64,000 bases of DNA from Microbacterium sp. XT11 (GTDB taxonomy: Bacteria > Actinomycetota > Actinomycetes > Actinomycetales > Microbacteriaceae), in NCBI RefSeq assembly GCF_001513675.1, contig NZ_CP013859.1, positions 1,799,081 to 1,863,080 on the forward strand, in the 5' to 3' direction. Position numbers and translations under genes: made by a program. This document shows positions 32,613 to 40,810 of the stretch, in pieces. A model generated the notes under the pieces. It had not been told where the DNA came from and ran no database searches. It worked only from the letters and a program-made list of their open reading frames with translations. How positions within the stretch are numbered: the stretch's first letter is position 1; every line of letters begins with the position of its first letter.

Positions 32613-34690
32613 GCCGGCACGGCCTCGGCAGCCTGCTGCTTCGCGACCAGGGTGAGCACGTCGTACGTCGCCACGATCTCGTCGTCCTGGTTGCGGATCA
32701 CCGCGTCCCAGCGCACCTCGCCGTAGTCATCGGTCTCGCGCGGCGTGATCTGCTTGGCCGTGAGCTCGACGCGGATCGCGTCGCCCGGAGACACCGGGGT
32801 CACGAAGCGCAGGTTCTCCAGCCCGTAGTTCGCGAGCACGGGGCCCGGTTCCGGATCGACGAACAGGCCCGCCGCCCACGACACGAGCAGGTAGCCGTGT
32901 GCGACACGGCCGGGGAAGAACGGGTTCGCCGCCGCGGACTCCTCGTCCATGTGCGCGTAGAACGTGTCGCCCGTGAAGTGCGCGAAGGTCTCGATGTCGT
33001 CGAGGGTCACCTCGCGCGACGCGGAGACGACCTGGTCGCCGATCTGCAACTCGGCGAGCGACTTGCGGAACGGATGCCGTCCGTCGCTGCGGGCCGCGGC
33101 CCCGGCGTGCCACACGCCCGTGAGCGCCGTGAGCATCTCGGGGGATCCCTGCACGGCCGTGCGCTGCATGTGGTGCAGCACGGCGCGGATGCCGCCGAGC
33201 TCTTCTCCGCCGCCCGCGCGGCCCGGGCCGCCGTGCACGAGGGTCGGGAGGGGGGAACCGTGGCCCGTCGAGGAGCGGGCGTCGTCGCGGTCGAGCAGCA
33301 GCATGCGCCCGTTGAAGGGGGCGATGCGCGTGGCGAGTTCGACCGCCTGGGCCGGGTCGTGCGTGGCGATGCTCGTGACGAGCGAACCGCCGCCGCGCGC
33401 GACGAGGCGCGCCGCCTCGGCGGGGGACTCGTACGTGAGCAGCGACGACACCGGCCCGAACGCCTCGACCTCGTGCACGGCATCCGCCTGCGGGTCGTCG
33501 AAGCGCAACAGCAGGGGTGCGACGAACGCCCCCTCGGGGACGACGGCGTCCGAGCCGTCGGCGAGACGCACCCGCGGTGCCTCCGTCGAGCCGACGACCA
33601 CCCGTCCGCCGGCGTCCTCCAGCGCGCGCACCTGGCGCAGCACCTCGTCGCGCTGCGCGGTCGAGGCGAGCGGCCCCATCGTCACGCCCTCGGCGCGCGG
33701 GTCGCCGAGCACCGTCTTGCCGGCGATGCGTGCGCGCACGGCGTCCACCACGGCATCCGCGCTCGCCGCGGGCACGATGGCCCGCCGGATCGCCGTGCAC
33801 TTCTGGCCGGCCTTCGTCGTCATCTCGGTGACGAGCTGGCGCACGTAGGCGTCGAACTCGGGCGTCCCCTCGACCGCGTCGGTGCCGAGCACGGAGGCGT
33901 TGATCGAGTCGGTCTCGGCCGTGAACCGCACGCCCTCGGTCTGCACCGACGGATGCCGACGCAGACGCTCCGCCGTCGACGCGCTGCCGGTGAACCCGAC
34001 GAGGTCGCCGAGCGTCAGGTGGTCGAAGAGATCGGGGACGCTGCCGCTCACCAGCTGCAGCGATCCGTCTGGCAGCAACCCCGACTCGACGAGGATGCGC
34101 ACCATCGCCTGGGCGAGGTAGCCGGTCGGCGTCGCGGGCTTGACGACCGTCGGCATGCCGGCGAGGAAGGCGGGGGCGAACTTCTCCAGCGACCCCCACA
34201 CGGGGAAGTTGAAGGCGTTGATCTGCACGGCGACACCCGGCAGCGTCGTGTACACGTGGCGCCCGAGGAAGGACCCGTCCTTCGACAGCGGCTCCACCGG
34301 CCCGTCGACGTGCACGGTGCTGTTGGGCAGCTCTCGTCGCCCCTTTCCGGAATACGAGAACAGCACGCCGATGCCGCCGTCGATGTCGACCCACGAGTCC
34401 GTCTTCGTCGCTCCCGTGCGCGAAGACAGAGCGTAGAGCTCGTCCTTGCGCTCGGTGAGGGCGAGGGCGAACCTCTTGAGCAGCACGGCGCGCTGGTGGA
34501 AGGTGAGTGCGGCGAGGCTCGCATGTCCCGTCGTGCGGGCGTACTCCAGCACCCCGGCCAGGTCGAGTCCCTCTGTGCTCACCCGCGTCACGAGCTCACC
34601 GGTCGATGCATCGCGCACCTCGGTGGCGTGCGCGGGCGACGAGGGCGTCCACCAGGCGCCCCGGACGTAGCTGGGCAGGTACTCGGTCAT
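32609..34690 (-). CDS. paaZ: bifunctional oxepin-CoA hydrolase / 3-oxo-5,6-dehydrosuberyl-CoA semialdehyde dehydrogenase PaaZ
   Basis: A 693-residue fusion that opens the oxepin ring and oxidises the resulting aldehyde. The aldehyde dehydrogenase domain (about 1-520) has Glu259 ([11 protein letters not shown]) and Cys298 ([11 protein letters not shown]), each three residues beyond the E. coli positions. The C-terminal MaoC-type hydratase domain (about 540-685) has [17 protein letters not shown] and [23 protein letters not shown] precedes ATG 34690, which overlaps the paaH stop. Both active sites are present, so no separate PaaY-like or dead-end shunt is required. Confidence 0.95.
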   Translation of the reverse strand: MTEYLPSYVRGAWWTPSSPAHATEVRDASTGELVTRVSTEGLDLAGVLEYARTTGHASLAALTFHQRAVLLKRFALALTERKDELYALSSRTGATKTDSWVDIDGGIGVLFSYSGKGRRELPNSTVHVDGPVEPLSKDGSFLGRHVYTTLPGVAVQINAFNFPVWGSLEKFAPAFLAGMPTVVKPATPTGYLAQAMVRILVESGLLPDGSLQLVSGSVPDLFDHLTLGDLVGFTGSASTAERLRRHPSVQTEGVRFTAETDSINASVLGTDAVEGTPEFDAYVRQLVTEMTTKAGQKCTAIRRAIVPAASADAVVDAVRARIAGKTVLGDPRAEGVTMGPLASTAQRDEVLRQVRALEDAGGRVVVGSTEAPRVRLADGSDAVVPEGAFVAPLLLRFDDPQADAVHEVEAFGPVSSLLTYESPAEAARLVARGGGSLVTSIATHDPAQAVELATRIAPFNGRMLLLDRDDARSSTGHGSPLPTLVHGGPGRAGGGEELGGIRAVLHHMQRTAVQGSPEMLTALTGVWHAGAAARSDGRHPFRKSLAELQIGDQVVSASREVTLDDIETFAHFTGDTFYAHMDEESAAANPFFPGRVAHGYLLVSWAAGLFVDPEPGPVLANYGLENLRFVTPVSPGDAIRVELTAKQITPRETDDYGEVRWDAVIRNQDDEIVATYDVLTLVAKQQAAEAVPA

Positions 34691-35547
34691 CTCTCCTCGT
34701 TCCATTCGTAGAAGCCGCGTCCGCTCTTGCGGCCCAGGTGACCCTCTGCGACCAGGCGGCGCAGCAGCGCGGGTGGGGCGAAACGTTCGCCGTAGGCGCG
34801 CTCGAGCTCCTCGGCGATCCCGAGGCGCACGTCGAGCCCGACGATGTCGGTGGTGCGCAGCGGTCCCATCGGATGCCGGTATCCGAGAGTCATCGCCGCG
34901 TCGATGTCGGCGGCCGACGCCACTCCGTCTTCGAGCATGCGGATCGCCTCCAATCCGAGCATCACGCCCAGGCGCGACGAGGCGAAGCCGGGGGAGTCGC
35001 GCACGACGATCGGCGTCTTGCCCAGCGCCTCGACCCAGACCCGTGCCTCGTCGACGACCGCGCCGTCGGTGGCCGCGCCGCGCACGATCTCGACGAGCGC
35101 CGAGGCCGGTACCGGGTTGAAGAAGTGCAGGCCGAGGAACCGTCCGGGGCGCCGTCGCTGCGCGGCGAGGTCGTCGATGGAGATCGACGACGTGTTGCTG
35201 GCGAGCACGGACGTCGCGGGCATGGCCTCCTCCGCGCGCGCGAGCGATCGCTCCTTGAGCGCGCGGTCCTCCGGTACGGCCTCGACCACGAGGTCGCAGT
35301 CCGCGAAGGCCGCGATGTCGGTGCCGGCTGAGAGTCGCGCCTGCAGATCGCCGCGGTCGAGCGGGTCGTCGCGTTCGACCGAGCGTCGGATGCTCCCGCC
35401 GATGCGCTGCGCGGCGGCATCCGCGCTGTCGTCATCGCGCTCGACCACTGTGACCCATGACCCGGAGAGGAGGAACGCGTGGGCGATCCCCGCCCCCATG
35501 CGTCCGCCGCCCAGCACGCCGACGCGCGCCGGTGCGTTGCCTGTCAT
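34687..35547 (-). CDS. paaH: 3-hydroxyacyl-CoA dehydrogenase PaaH
   Basis: A 286-residue NAD-dependent dehydrogenase acting on 3-hydroxyadipyl-CoA. The Rossmann motif is GVLGGGRMGAGIAHA (13-20 core), the catalytic His141 is in LGLHFFNPVP, and the C-terminal helical domain ends with HLGRKSGRGFYEW. AAGGAG lies upstream; ATG 35547 overlaps paaF by ATGA. Length suits the single-domain form. 3-hydroxybutyryl-CoA is a possible alternative substrate, but the operon decides. Confidence 0.92.
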   Translation of the reverse strand: MTGNAPARVGVLGGGRMGAGIAHAFLLSGSWVTVVERDDDSADAAAQRIGGSIRRSVERDDPLDRGDLQARLSAGTDIAAFADCDLVVEAVPEDRALKERSLARAEEAMPATSVLASNTSSISIDDLAAQRRRPGRFLGLHFFNPVPASALVEIVRGAATDGAVVDEARVWVEALGKTPIVVRDSPGFASSRLGVMLGLEAIRMLEDGVASAADIDAAMTLGYRHPMGPLRTTDIVGLDVRLGIAEELERAYGERFAPPALLRRLVAEGHLGRKSGRGFYEWNEER

Positions 35548-36275
35548 CTCGCTCTCCTTTCCAGGAACGCGGTCATCCGCCGGTGCTTCTCCGGCGACGC
35601 GAACAGCTCGGCCTGCAACTCCAGCTCGACGGCCGGATGCGCGCTTCGCGGGGCCCGCAGCGCGCGCTTCGTGTGCTGCGTGGCGAGCGGATCGTTCGCC
35701 GCGATGCGATCGGCGATCGCATGGGCGGTGTCGAGCAGGTCTTCGGCGGGCACGATGCGCGAGACCAGTCCCCAGGCCAGAGCCTCGTCGGCGTCGAGCG
35801 CTCTGCCCGTGAGCAGCAGTTCGCTCGCCCGTGCCTCGCCGACGATCTCCGGGAGGCGCCACGTCGCTCCGGCGGCGGCCATGATGCCCAGCCTCGTCTC
35901 GGGATTGCCGATCGTGAGCGAGGGTGTGCCGATGCGGAGATCGGCGGCGTAGGCGAGCTCTGCCCCGCCCCCGAGGGCGTGTCCGTCGATCGCCGCGATC
36001 ACGGGCATCGGCAGTTCGCGCACGCGGAGGAAGGCCATGGCGTTGATGCCGCGGCGAGCGTCATCGGGCGTGCGTTCGCGCAGTTGCGCGATGTCGGCGC
36101 CCGCGGCGAAGGTGCCGCCGGAGCCGGTGAGGATGAGCGTGCGCGGGTCGTCCTCCAGCCCGGCGCAGAGCGCATGGATCGCGTCGATGGTCGCCTGATC
36201 GATCGCGTTGCGCTTCTCGGGGCGGTCGAGCGTGGCGACGACGCGATCGGCCGACTCCTCGACGCGCAGGGTCAT
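35544..36275 (-). CDS. paaF: 2,3-dehydroadipyl-CoA hydratase PaaF
   Basis: A 243-residue crotonase. Both catalytic-type Glu residues are visible (GHALGGGAELAYAADLRIG and IGNPETRLGIMAAAGA), together with the GSGGTFAAGADI oxyanion segment. It hydrates 2,3-dehydroadipyl-CoA before PaaH. ATG 36275 overlaps the thiolase stop by ATGA. Confidence 0.88.
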   Translation of the reverse strand: MTLRVEESADRVVATLDRPEKRNAIDQATIDAIHALCAGLEDDPRTLILTGSGGTFAAGADIAQLRERTPDDARRGINAMAFLRVRELPMPVIAAIDGHALGGGAELAYAADLRIGTPSLTIGNPETRLGIMAAAGATWRLPEIVGEARASELLLTGRALDADEALAWGLVSRIVPAEDLLDTAHAIADRIAANDPLATQHTKRALRAPRSAHPAVELELQAELFASPEKHRRMTAFLERRAR

Positions 36276-37459
36276 CGCACGCTCTCCACGATCATCGCCG
36301 TGCCCTGGCCGACGCCGACGCACATGGTGGCGAGGCCGTAGCGCGCTCCCTCACGCTCCATGCGGCCGAGCAGCGTGACGAGCAGCCGGGAGCCGCTCGA
36401 TCCCAGCGGATGCCCGAGCGCGATGGCGCCGCCGTCGGCGTTCACTATCTCGGGGTTGAGCCCCAGGCGGCGCATGCAGGCGAGCGACTGTGAGGCGAAC
36501 GCCTCGTTGAGCTCGACCGCACCGAGGTCGTCGGCGGTGAGTCCCGCCTTCGCGAGCGCCTTCTCGCTCGCGGGCACGGGACCCAGGCCCATGATCTCGG
36601 GCGCGAGCGCGGCGGATGCCGAGGCGACGATGCGTGCGCGGGGGCGCAGGCCGTGCCTCTCGACCGCCTCGGCGCTCGCGACCACGATCGCGGAGGCGCC
36701 GTCGTTGAGGGAGCTGGAGTTGCCGGCCGTGACCACGGTACCCCCGGCGACGACGGGCCGGAGGGCGGCGAGGGCTTCGGCCGACGTCTCGCGTCGCGGG
36801 CCCTCATCGGTGTCGACGATGCCGGCGGCGGTCTCGACGGGGACGATCTCGGGGACGAAGCGGCCCCCGTCGATCGCGGCGATCGCGCGCCGGTGGCTGT
36901 GCAGCGCGAAGGCGTCGGCATCCTCCCTCGTGACGCCGTCGACCCTCGCGACCTCCTCCGCCGTCTCCGGCATCGAGAAGGTGGCCTTCTCCCGTGCCGC
37001 GAGGCGCGGATTCGTGAAGCGCCAGCCGATCGACGTGTCGAACGCGGCCCCGGGTTTGGCCCATGCCCGCTCCGGCTTCGCCTGCACCCAGGGGGCGCGC
37101 GTCATCGACTCCACGCCGCCGGCGACGATCAGGTGCGCGTCGTCGGCGCGCACCGCGTTCGCCGCGAGCGCGACTGCTGACATGCCCGACGCGCAGAGCC
37201 GGTTGACCGTCAGCCCCGGCACCGAGTCGGGGAGTCCGGCCAGCAGCACCGCCATGCGGGCCACGTTGCGGTTGTCCTCTCCGGCCTGGTTGGCGGCGCC
37301 GAGCATGACCTCGTCGATCTCCTCGGGTGGGATGCCGGCGCGGTCGACGGTCGCTCGCACGACGAGGGCGGCGAGGTCGTCGGGGCGGATGCCGGCGAGC
37401 GCGCCGCCGTAGCGGCCGACCGGGGTGCGCACGCCATCGACGAGGTAGGCCTCGGACAT
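36272..37459 (-). CDS. paaJ: 3-oxoadipyl-CoA / 3-oxo-5,6-dehydrosuberyl-CoA thiolase
   Basis: A 395-residue thiolase releasing acetyl-CoA and succinyl-CoA from 3-oxoadipyl-CoA. Catalytic residues: Cys89 (VNRLCASGMSAV), the His in GGAIALGHPLGSSGS and the Cys in ATMCVGVGQG. GAGAGG six bases upstream selects ATG 37459 over two upstream candidates. First gene of the paaJ-F-H-Z-I operon, divergent from paaR with a shared operator at 37498. In some actinobacterial annotations this gene is called paaE or pcaF. Confidence 0.9.
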   Translation of the reverse strand: MSEAYLVDGVRTPVGRYGGALAGIRPDDLAALVVRATVDRAGIPPEEIDEVMLGAANQAGEDNRNVARMAVLLAGLPDSVPGLTVNRLCASGMSAVALAANAVRADDAHLIVAGGVESMTRAPWVQAKPERAWAKPGAAFDTSIGWRFTNPRLAAREKATFSMPETAEEVARVDGVTREDADAFALHSHRRAIAAIDGGRFVPEIVPVETAAGIVDTDEGPRRETSAEALAALRPVVAGGTVVTAGNSSSLNDGASAIVVASAEAVERHGLRPRARIVASASAALAPEIMGLGPVPASEKALAKAGLTADDLGAVELNEAFASQSLACMRRLGLNPEIVNADGGAIALGHPLGSSGSRLLVTLLGRMEREGARYGLATMCVGVGQGTAMIVESVR

Positions 37460-37497
37460 CGTCATCCTCTCGATCGTGAGCACCGGTGCGAATTGCA

Positions 37498-37515
37498 GAC
37501 CGATCGTTCAGTAAT
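37498..37515. promoter_or_regulatory. candidate PaaR operator between the thiolase operon and paaR
   Basis: GACCGATCGTTCAGTAAT, the second copy of the motif found before paaA (29535-29552). Its core ACCGATCGTTCAGT matches its own reverse complement at 10 of 14 positions. It lies 38 bases before the thiolase start and 56 before paaR, where one TetR site could control both directions. Confidence 0.75.
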
Positions 37516-37571
37516 ACGATGTCAGATCGTGGTGCGCTTGGCAACAGGCCGCGGGTGTCAGACTGGACGCT

Positions 37572-38183
37572 ATGTCGCAGACCGAGTCCCCGCGCCGTGC
37601 GCCCAAGCGGGGCAGGCCCGGATACGACCGCGATCACGTGCTCGCGGTGGCGGTGAAGGTCTTCAACGAGCACGGCTACGACGCCACCAGCGTCGCCGAC
37701 CTGACCGCCGCCCTGGGACTGACGAAATCCGCCCTCTATCACCACTTCGACTCCAAGTCGGCCATCCTCGACGTGGCGCTCGGGGAAGCTCTCGACGGGC
37801 TGGAGCGCGTGGTCGACGACGCGGTGTCGCGGCATCCGCTCGCCTCCGACCGCCTGCGTGCGATCGTGCGCGGGGCCGTGCACGTGCTGACCGAGAAGCT
37901 CCCCGCCGTGACGCTGCTGCTCCGGGTGCGCGGCAACAGCGACGTCGAGACGCGCGCGCTCGAGCGCAGGCGGGCCTTCGATCAGAGGGTCACCGCGATC
38001 GTGGCCGAGGCGCAGCGCGAGGGGCTCATCCGCGGAGACGTCGATGCGGCGGTCGCGACCAGACTCATCTTCGGCATGATCAACTCCGTCGTCGAGTGGT
38101 ACCGGCCCGGCGGTGCCGTCGACCCCGACGAGCTCGGCGAGGACATCCTGCGGGTCAGCCTCGACGGGCTGCAGTCGCGCTGA
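37572..38183 (+). CDS. paaR: TetR family regulator of phenylacetate catabolism (PaaR)
   Basis: A 203-residue TetR regulator. The HTH is DATSVADLTAALGLTKSALY (about residues 37-56) followed by HHFDSKSAIL, the classic TetR pattern. C-terminal TetR_C-type helices end with YRPGGAVDPDELGEDI, as in PaaR proteins. It probably represses both paa operons through the two matching sites and is released by phenylacetyl-CoA. CAGACT (37559-37564) seven bases before the ATG suggests a leaderless start. It converges with the next gene, with only nine bases between the stops. Confidence 0.85.
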   Translation: MSQTESPRRAPKRGRPGYDRDHVLAVAVKVFNEHGYDATSVADLTAALGLTKSALYHHFDSKSAILDVALGEALDGLERVVDDAVSRHPLASDRLRAIVRGAVHVLTEKLPAVTLLLRVRGNSDVETRALERRRAFDQRVTAIVAEAQREGLIRGDVDAAVATRLIFGMINSVVEWYRPGGAVDPDELGEDILRVSLDGLQSR

Positions 38184-38192
38184 CCGTCGCGC

Positions 38193-38960
38193 TCAGTCCT
38201 CGTCGGGGGCGACGCGGGGCGGCCACGTGGGCGCTCCGAGCTCTCGTGAGATGTTGCGTGCCGTCTCGCGCAGAGCGTCGATGTCGGCATCCGTCGCAGG
38301 GCCGGCTGATGTGGGCATCACCAGGGCGATCGCCGCGACGATGTCGCCGCGGGCATCGGCCACGGGGGCGGCCACGGACGATTCGCCCAGCACGGCCTCG
38401 TCGACCTCGGTCGCCGTGGCGCGCTCGGCGATCGCGGGCAGATCGAGCGTGAGCCGGGCGACGTCGGTCACGGTGTCGCCGGTGAGGCTGCGCAGCGGCT
38501 GGTCGAACACGCTGCGCTGGAACCCGAGGTCATAGGCCAGCAGCACCTTGCCCATCGCCGACGCGTGCGCGGGGATCGCGACGCCGGTCTCGAGCATCTG
38601 CTGGCTGTCGTCGGGGCGGAGGTTGTGGTGGATGACGAGGACGTCGGTGAAGTGCGGCGCTCCCAGTCGCACGGAGAGCCCGGTGCGCCGGGCGAGCTCC
38701 TGCGTCCACCGCATGGCGCGGGCGCGGACATCGAGAGTGTCGAGGTAGACGTTGCTCAGCCGCAGCAGCGTGGGGCCGAGCATGTACCGCTGGCCGCCGC
38801 GCTCTTTCGCGACGAGGCCGTGCTCGCGCAGCGACTTGACGATGCCGTGCACGGTCGACGGCGGCAGGTTCAGCGCGAGTGCCAGGTCGGTGATGCCGAG
38901 GTGGCGGGCCCCCTGCAGCAGTTCGAGCACCTTGGCGGCGCGGTCGATGGCCTGGATCAC
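38193..38960 (-). CDS. IclR family transcriptional regulator of the dha operon
   Basis: A 255-residue regulator with an N-terminal winged helix (LGITDLALALNLPPSTVHGI, about residues 21-40) and IclR effector domain (VAIPAHASAMGKVLLAY near 127). No ATG fits; GTG 38960 has GAGGAGG upstream. It is divergent from dhaK, and operator-like palindromes overlap the dhaK promoter at 39023-39088, so control of dihydroxyacetone/glycerol use is likely, comparable to GylR-type regulators. Confidence 0.85.
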   Translation of the reverse strand: MIQAIDRAAKVLELLQGARHLGITDLALALNLPPSTVHGIVKSLREHGLVAKERGGQRYMLGPTLLRLSNVYLDTLDVRARAMRWTQELARRTGLSVRLGAPHFTDVLVIHHNLRPDDSQQMLETGVAIPAHASAMGKVLLAYDLGFQRSVFDQPLRSLTGDTVTDVARLTLDLPAIAERATATEVDEAVLGESSVAAPVADARGDIVAAIALVMPTSAGPATDADIDALRETARNISRELGAPTWPPRVAPDED

Positions 38961-39022
38961 GGGCCGTCCTCCTCTCCGGTTCGTCGTCGAGCCGGCGTTC
39001 GCGTCGGATCTCCGGAACGATC

Positions 39023-39088
39023 TTGACAACCCGACCGAGTCCGAGCATATTCGACATTGACGAATAACTTTCCAATTTTTGCGAAAGT
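39023..39088 (+). promoter_or_regulatory. dhaK promoter with overlapping operator palindromes
   Basis: TTGACA (39023-39028) and CATATT (39046-39051) are separated by 17 bases, a good sigma-70-type promoter for dhaK. ATTCG-N7-CGAAT (39049-39065) overlaps the -10 box, and ACTTTC-N10-GAAAGT (39067-39088) lies just downstream. Their placement over the promoter and start point suggests repression by the divergent IclR protein. They stand out as the most AT-rich bases in this part of the window. Confidence 0.65.
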
Positions 39089-39132
39089 CGCGTCGCGAGA
39101 GCCGTACCCGACAGATCAAGGGAGATCGCACG

Positions 39133-40125
<993 letters not shown>

Positions 40126-40165
40126 CTGCCGCACCGGCCTCCGCATCGACGACGAAGGAAGACGC

Positions 40166-40810
40166 ATGACCTCCACCATCGACACCACAACGCTGCTCGC
40201 CTGGATCACCGGGTTCCGGGACGCCGTCACCGAGAAGCGCGAGTGGCTCACCGAGCTCGACTCCGCGATCGGCGACGCAGACCACGGTGCGAACCTGGCG
40301 CGCGGCATGGATGCCGTGGTCGAGAAGCTCGGCGCGGGGGCGCCCGCGACCGTCGACGAGCTGCTCAAGGGCGTGGGGATGACCCTCGTCAGCTCGGTCG
40401 GCGGCGCGAGCGGTCCGCTGTACGGCACGTTCTTCCTCCGCATGGGGATGGCAGCAGGTGCCGTCGACTCGCTCGACGGAGCGGCGCTGGCTGCGGCGCT
40501 GCGCGCCGGGCTCGAGGGCATCGTGGCACGCGGCAAGCCCGAAGCCGGCGACAAGACCATGTTCGACGCGATGGCGCCGGCGGTGGACGCGCTCGACGAG
40601 AGCCTCGCGGGCGGCGCGGACCTGAGCGTCGCGCTCGCCGCAGCCGCCGAGGCTGCCGCGGCCGGACGCGATGCCACGCTGCCGCTCGTCGCGAAGAAGG
40701 GCAGGGCCAGCTACCTGGGCGAGCGCAGCGCCGGTCACCTCGACCCCGGTGCTGCGTCGACCGCGATGCTGTTCGCGTCGCTGTCGTCCGCGATCGCGGG
40801 CGCCTCCTGA
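40166..40810 (+). CDS. dhaL: dihydroxyacetone kinase ADP-binding subunit DhaL
   Basis: A 214-residue helical subunit that keeps ADP as a cofactor. The Mg-binding acidic cluster LDSAIGDADHG (Asp32, 37, 39) and the loop MTLVSSVGGASGPLYGTFF are typical; GDKTMFDAMAPA is the conserved hinge. GGAAGACGC precedes the ATG. Its stop shares one base with the dhaM start (TGATG). Confidence 0.95.
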   Translation: MTSTIDTTTLLAWITGFRDAVTEKREWLTELDSAIGDADHGANLARGMDAVVEKLGAGAPATVDELLKGVGMTLVSSVGGASGPLYGTFFLRMGMAAGAVDSLDGAALAAALRAGLEGIVARGKPEAGDKTMFDAMAPAVDALDESLAGGADLSVALAAAAEAAAAGRDATLPLVAKKGRASYLGERSAGHLDPGAASTAMLFASLSSAIAGAS

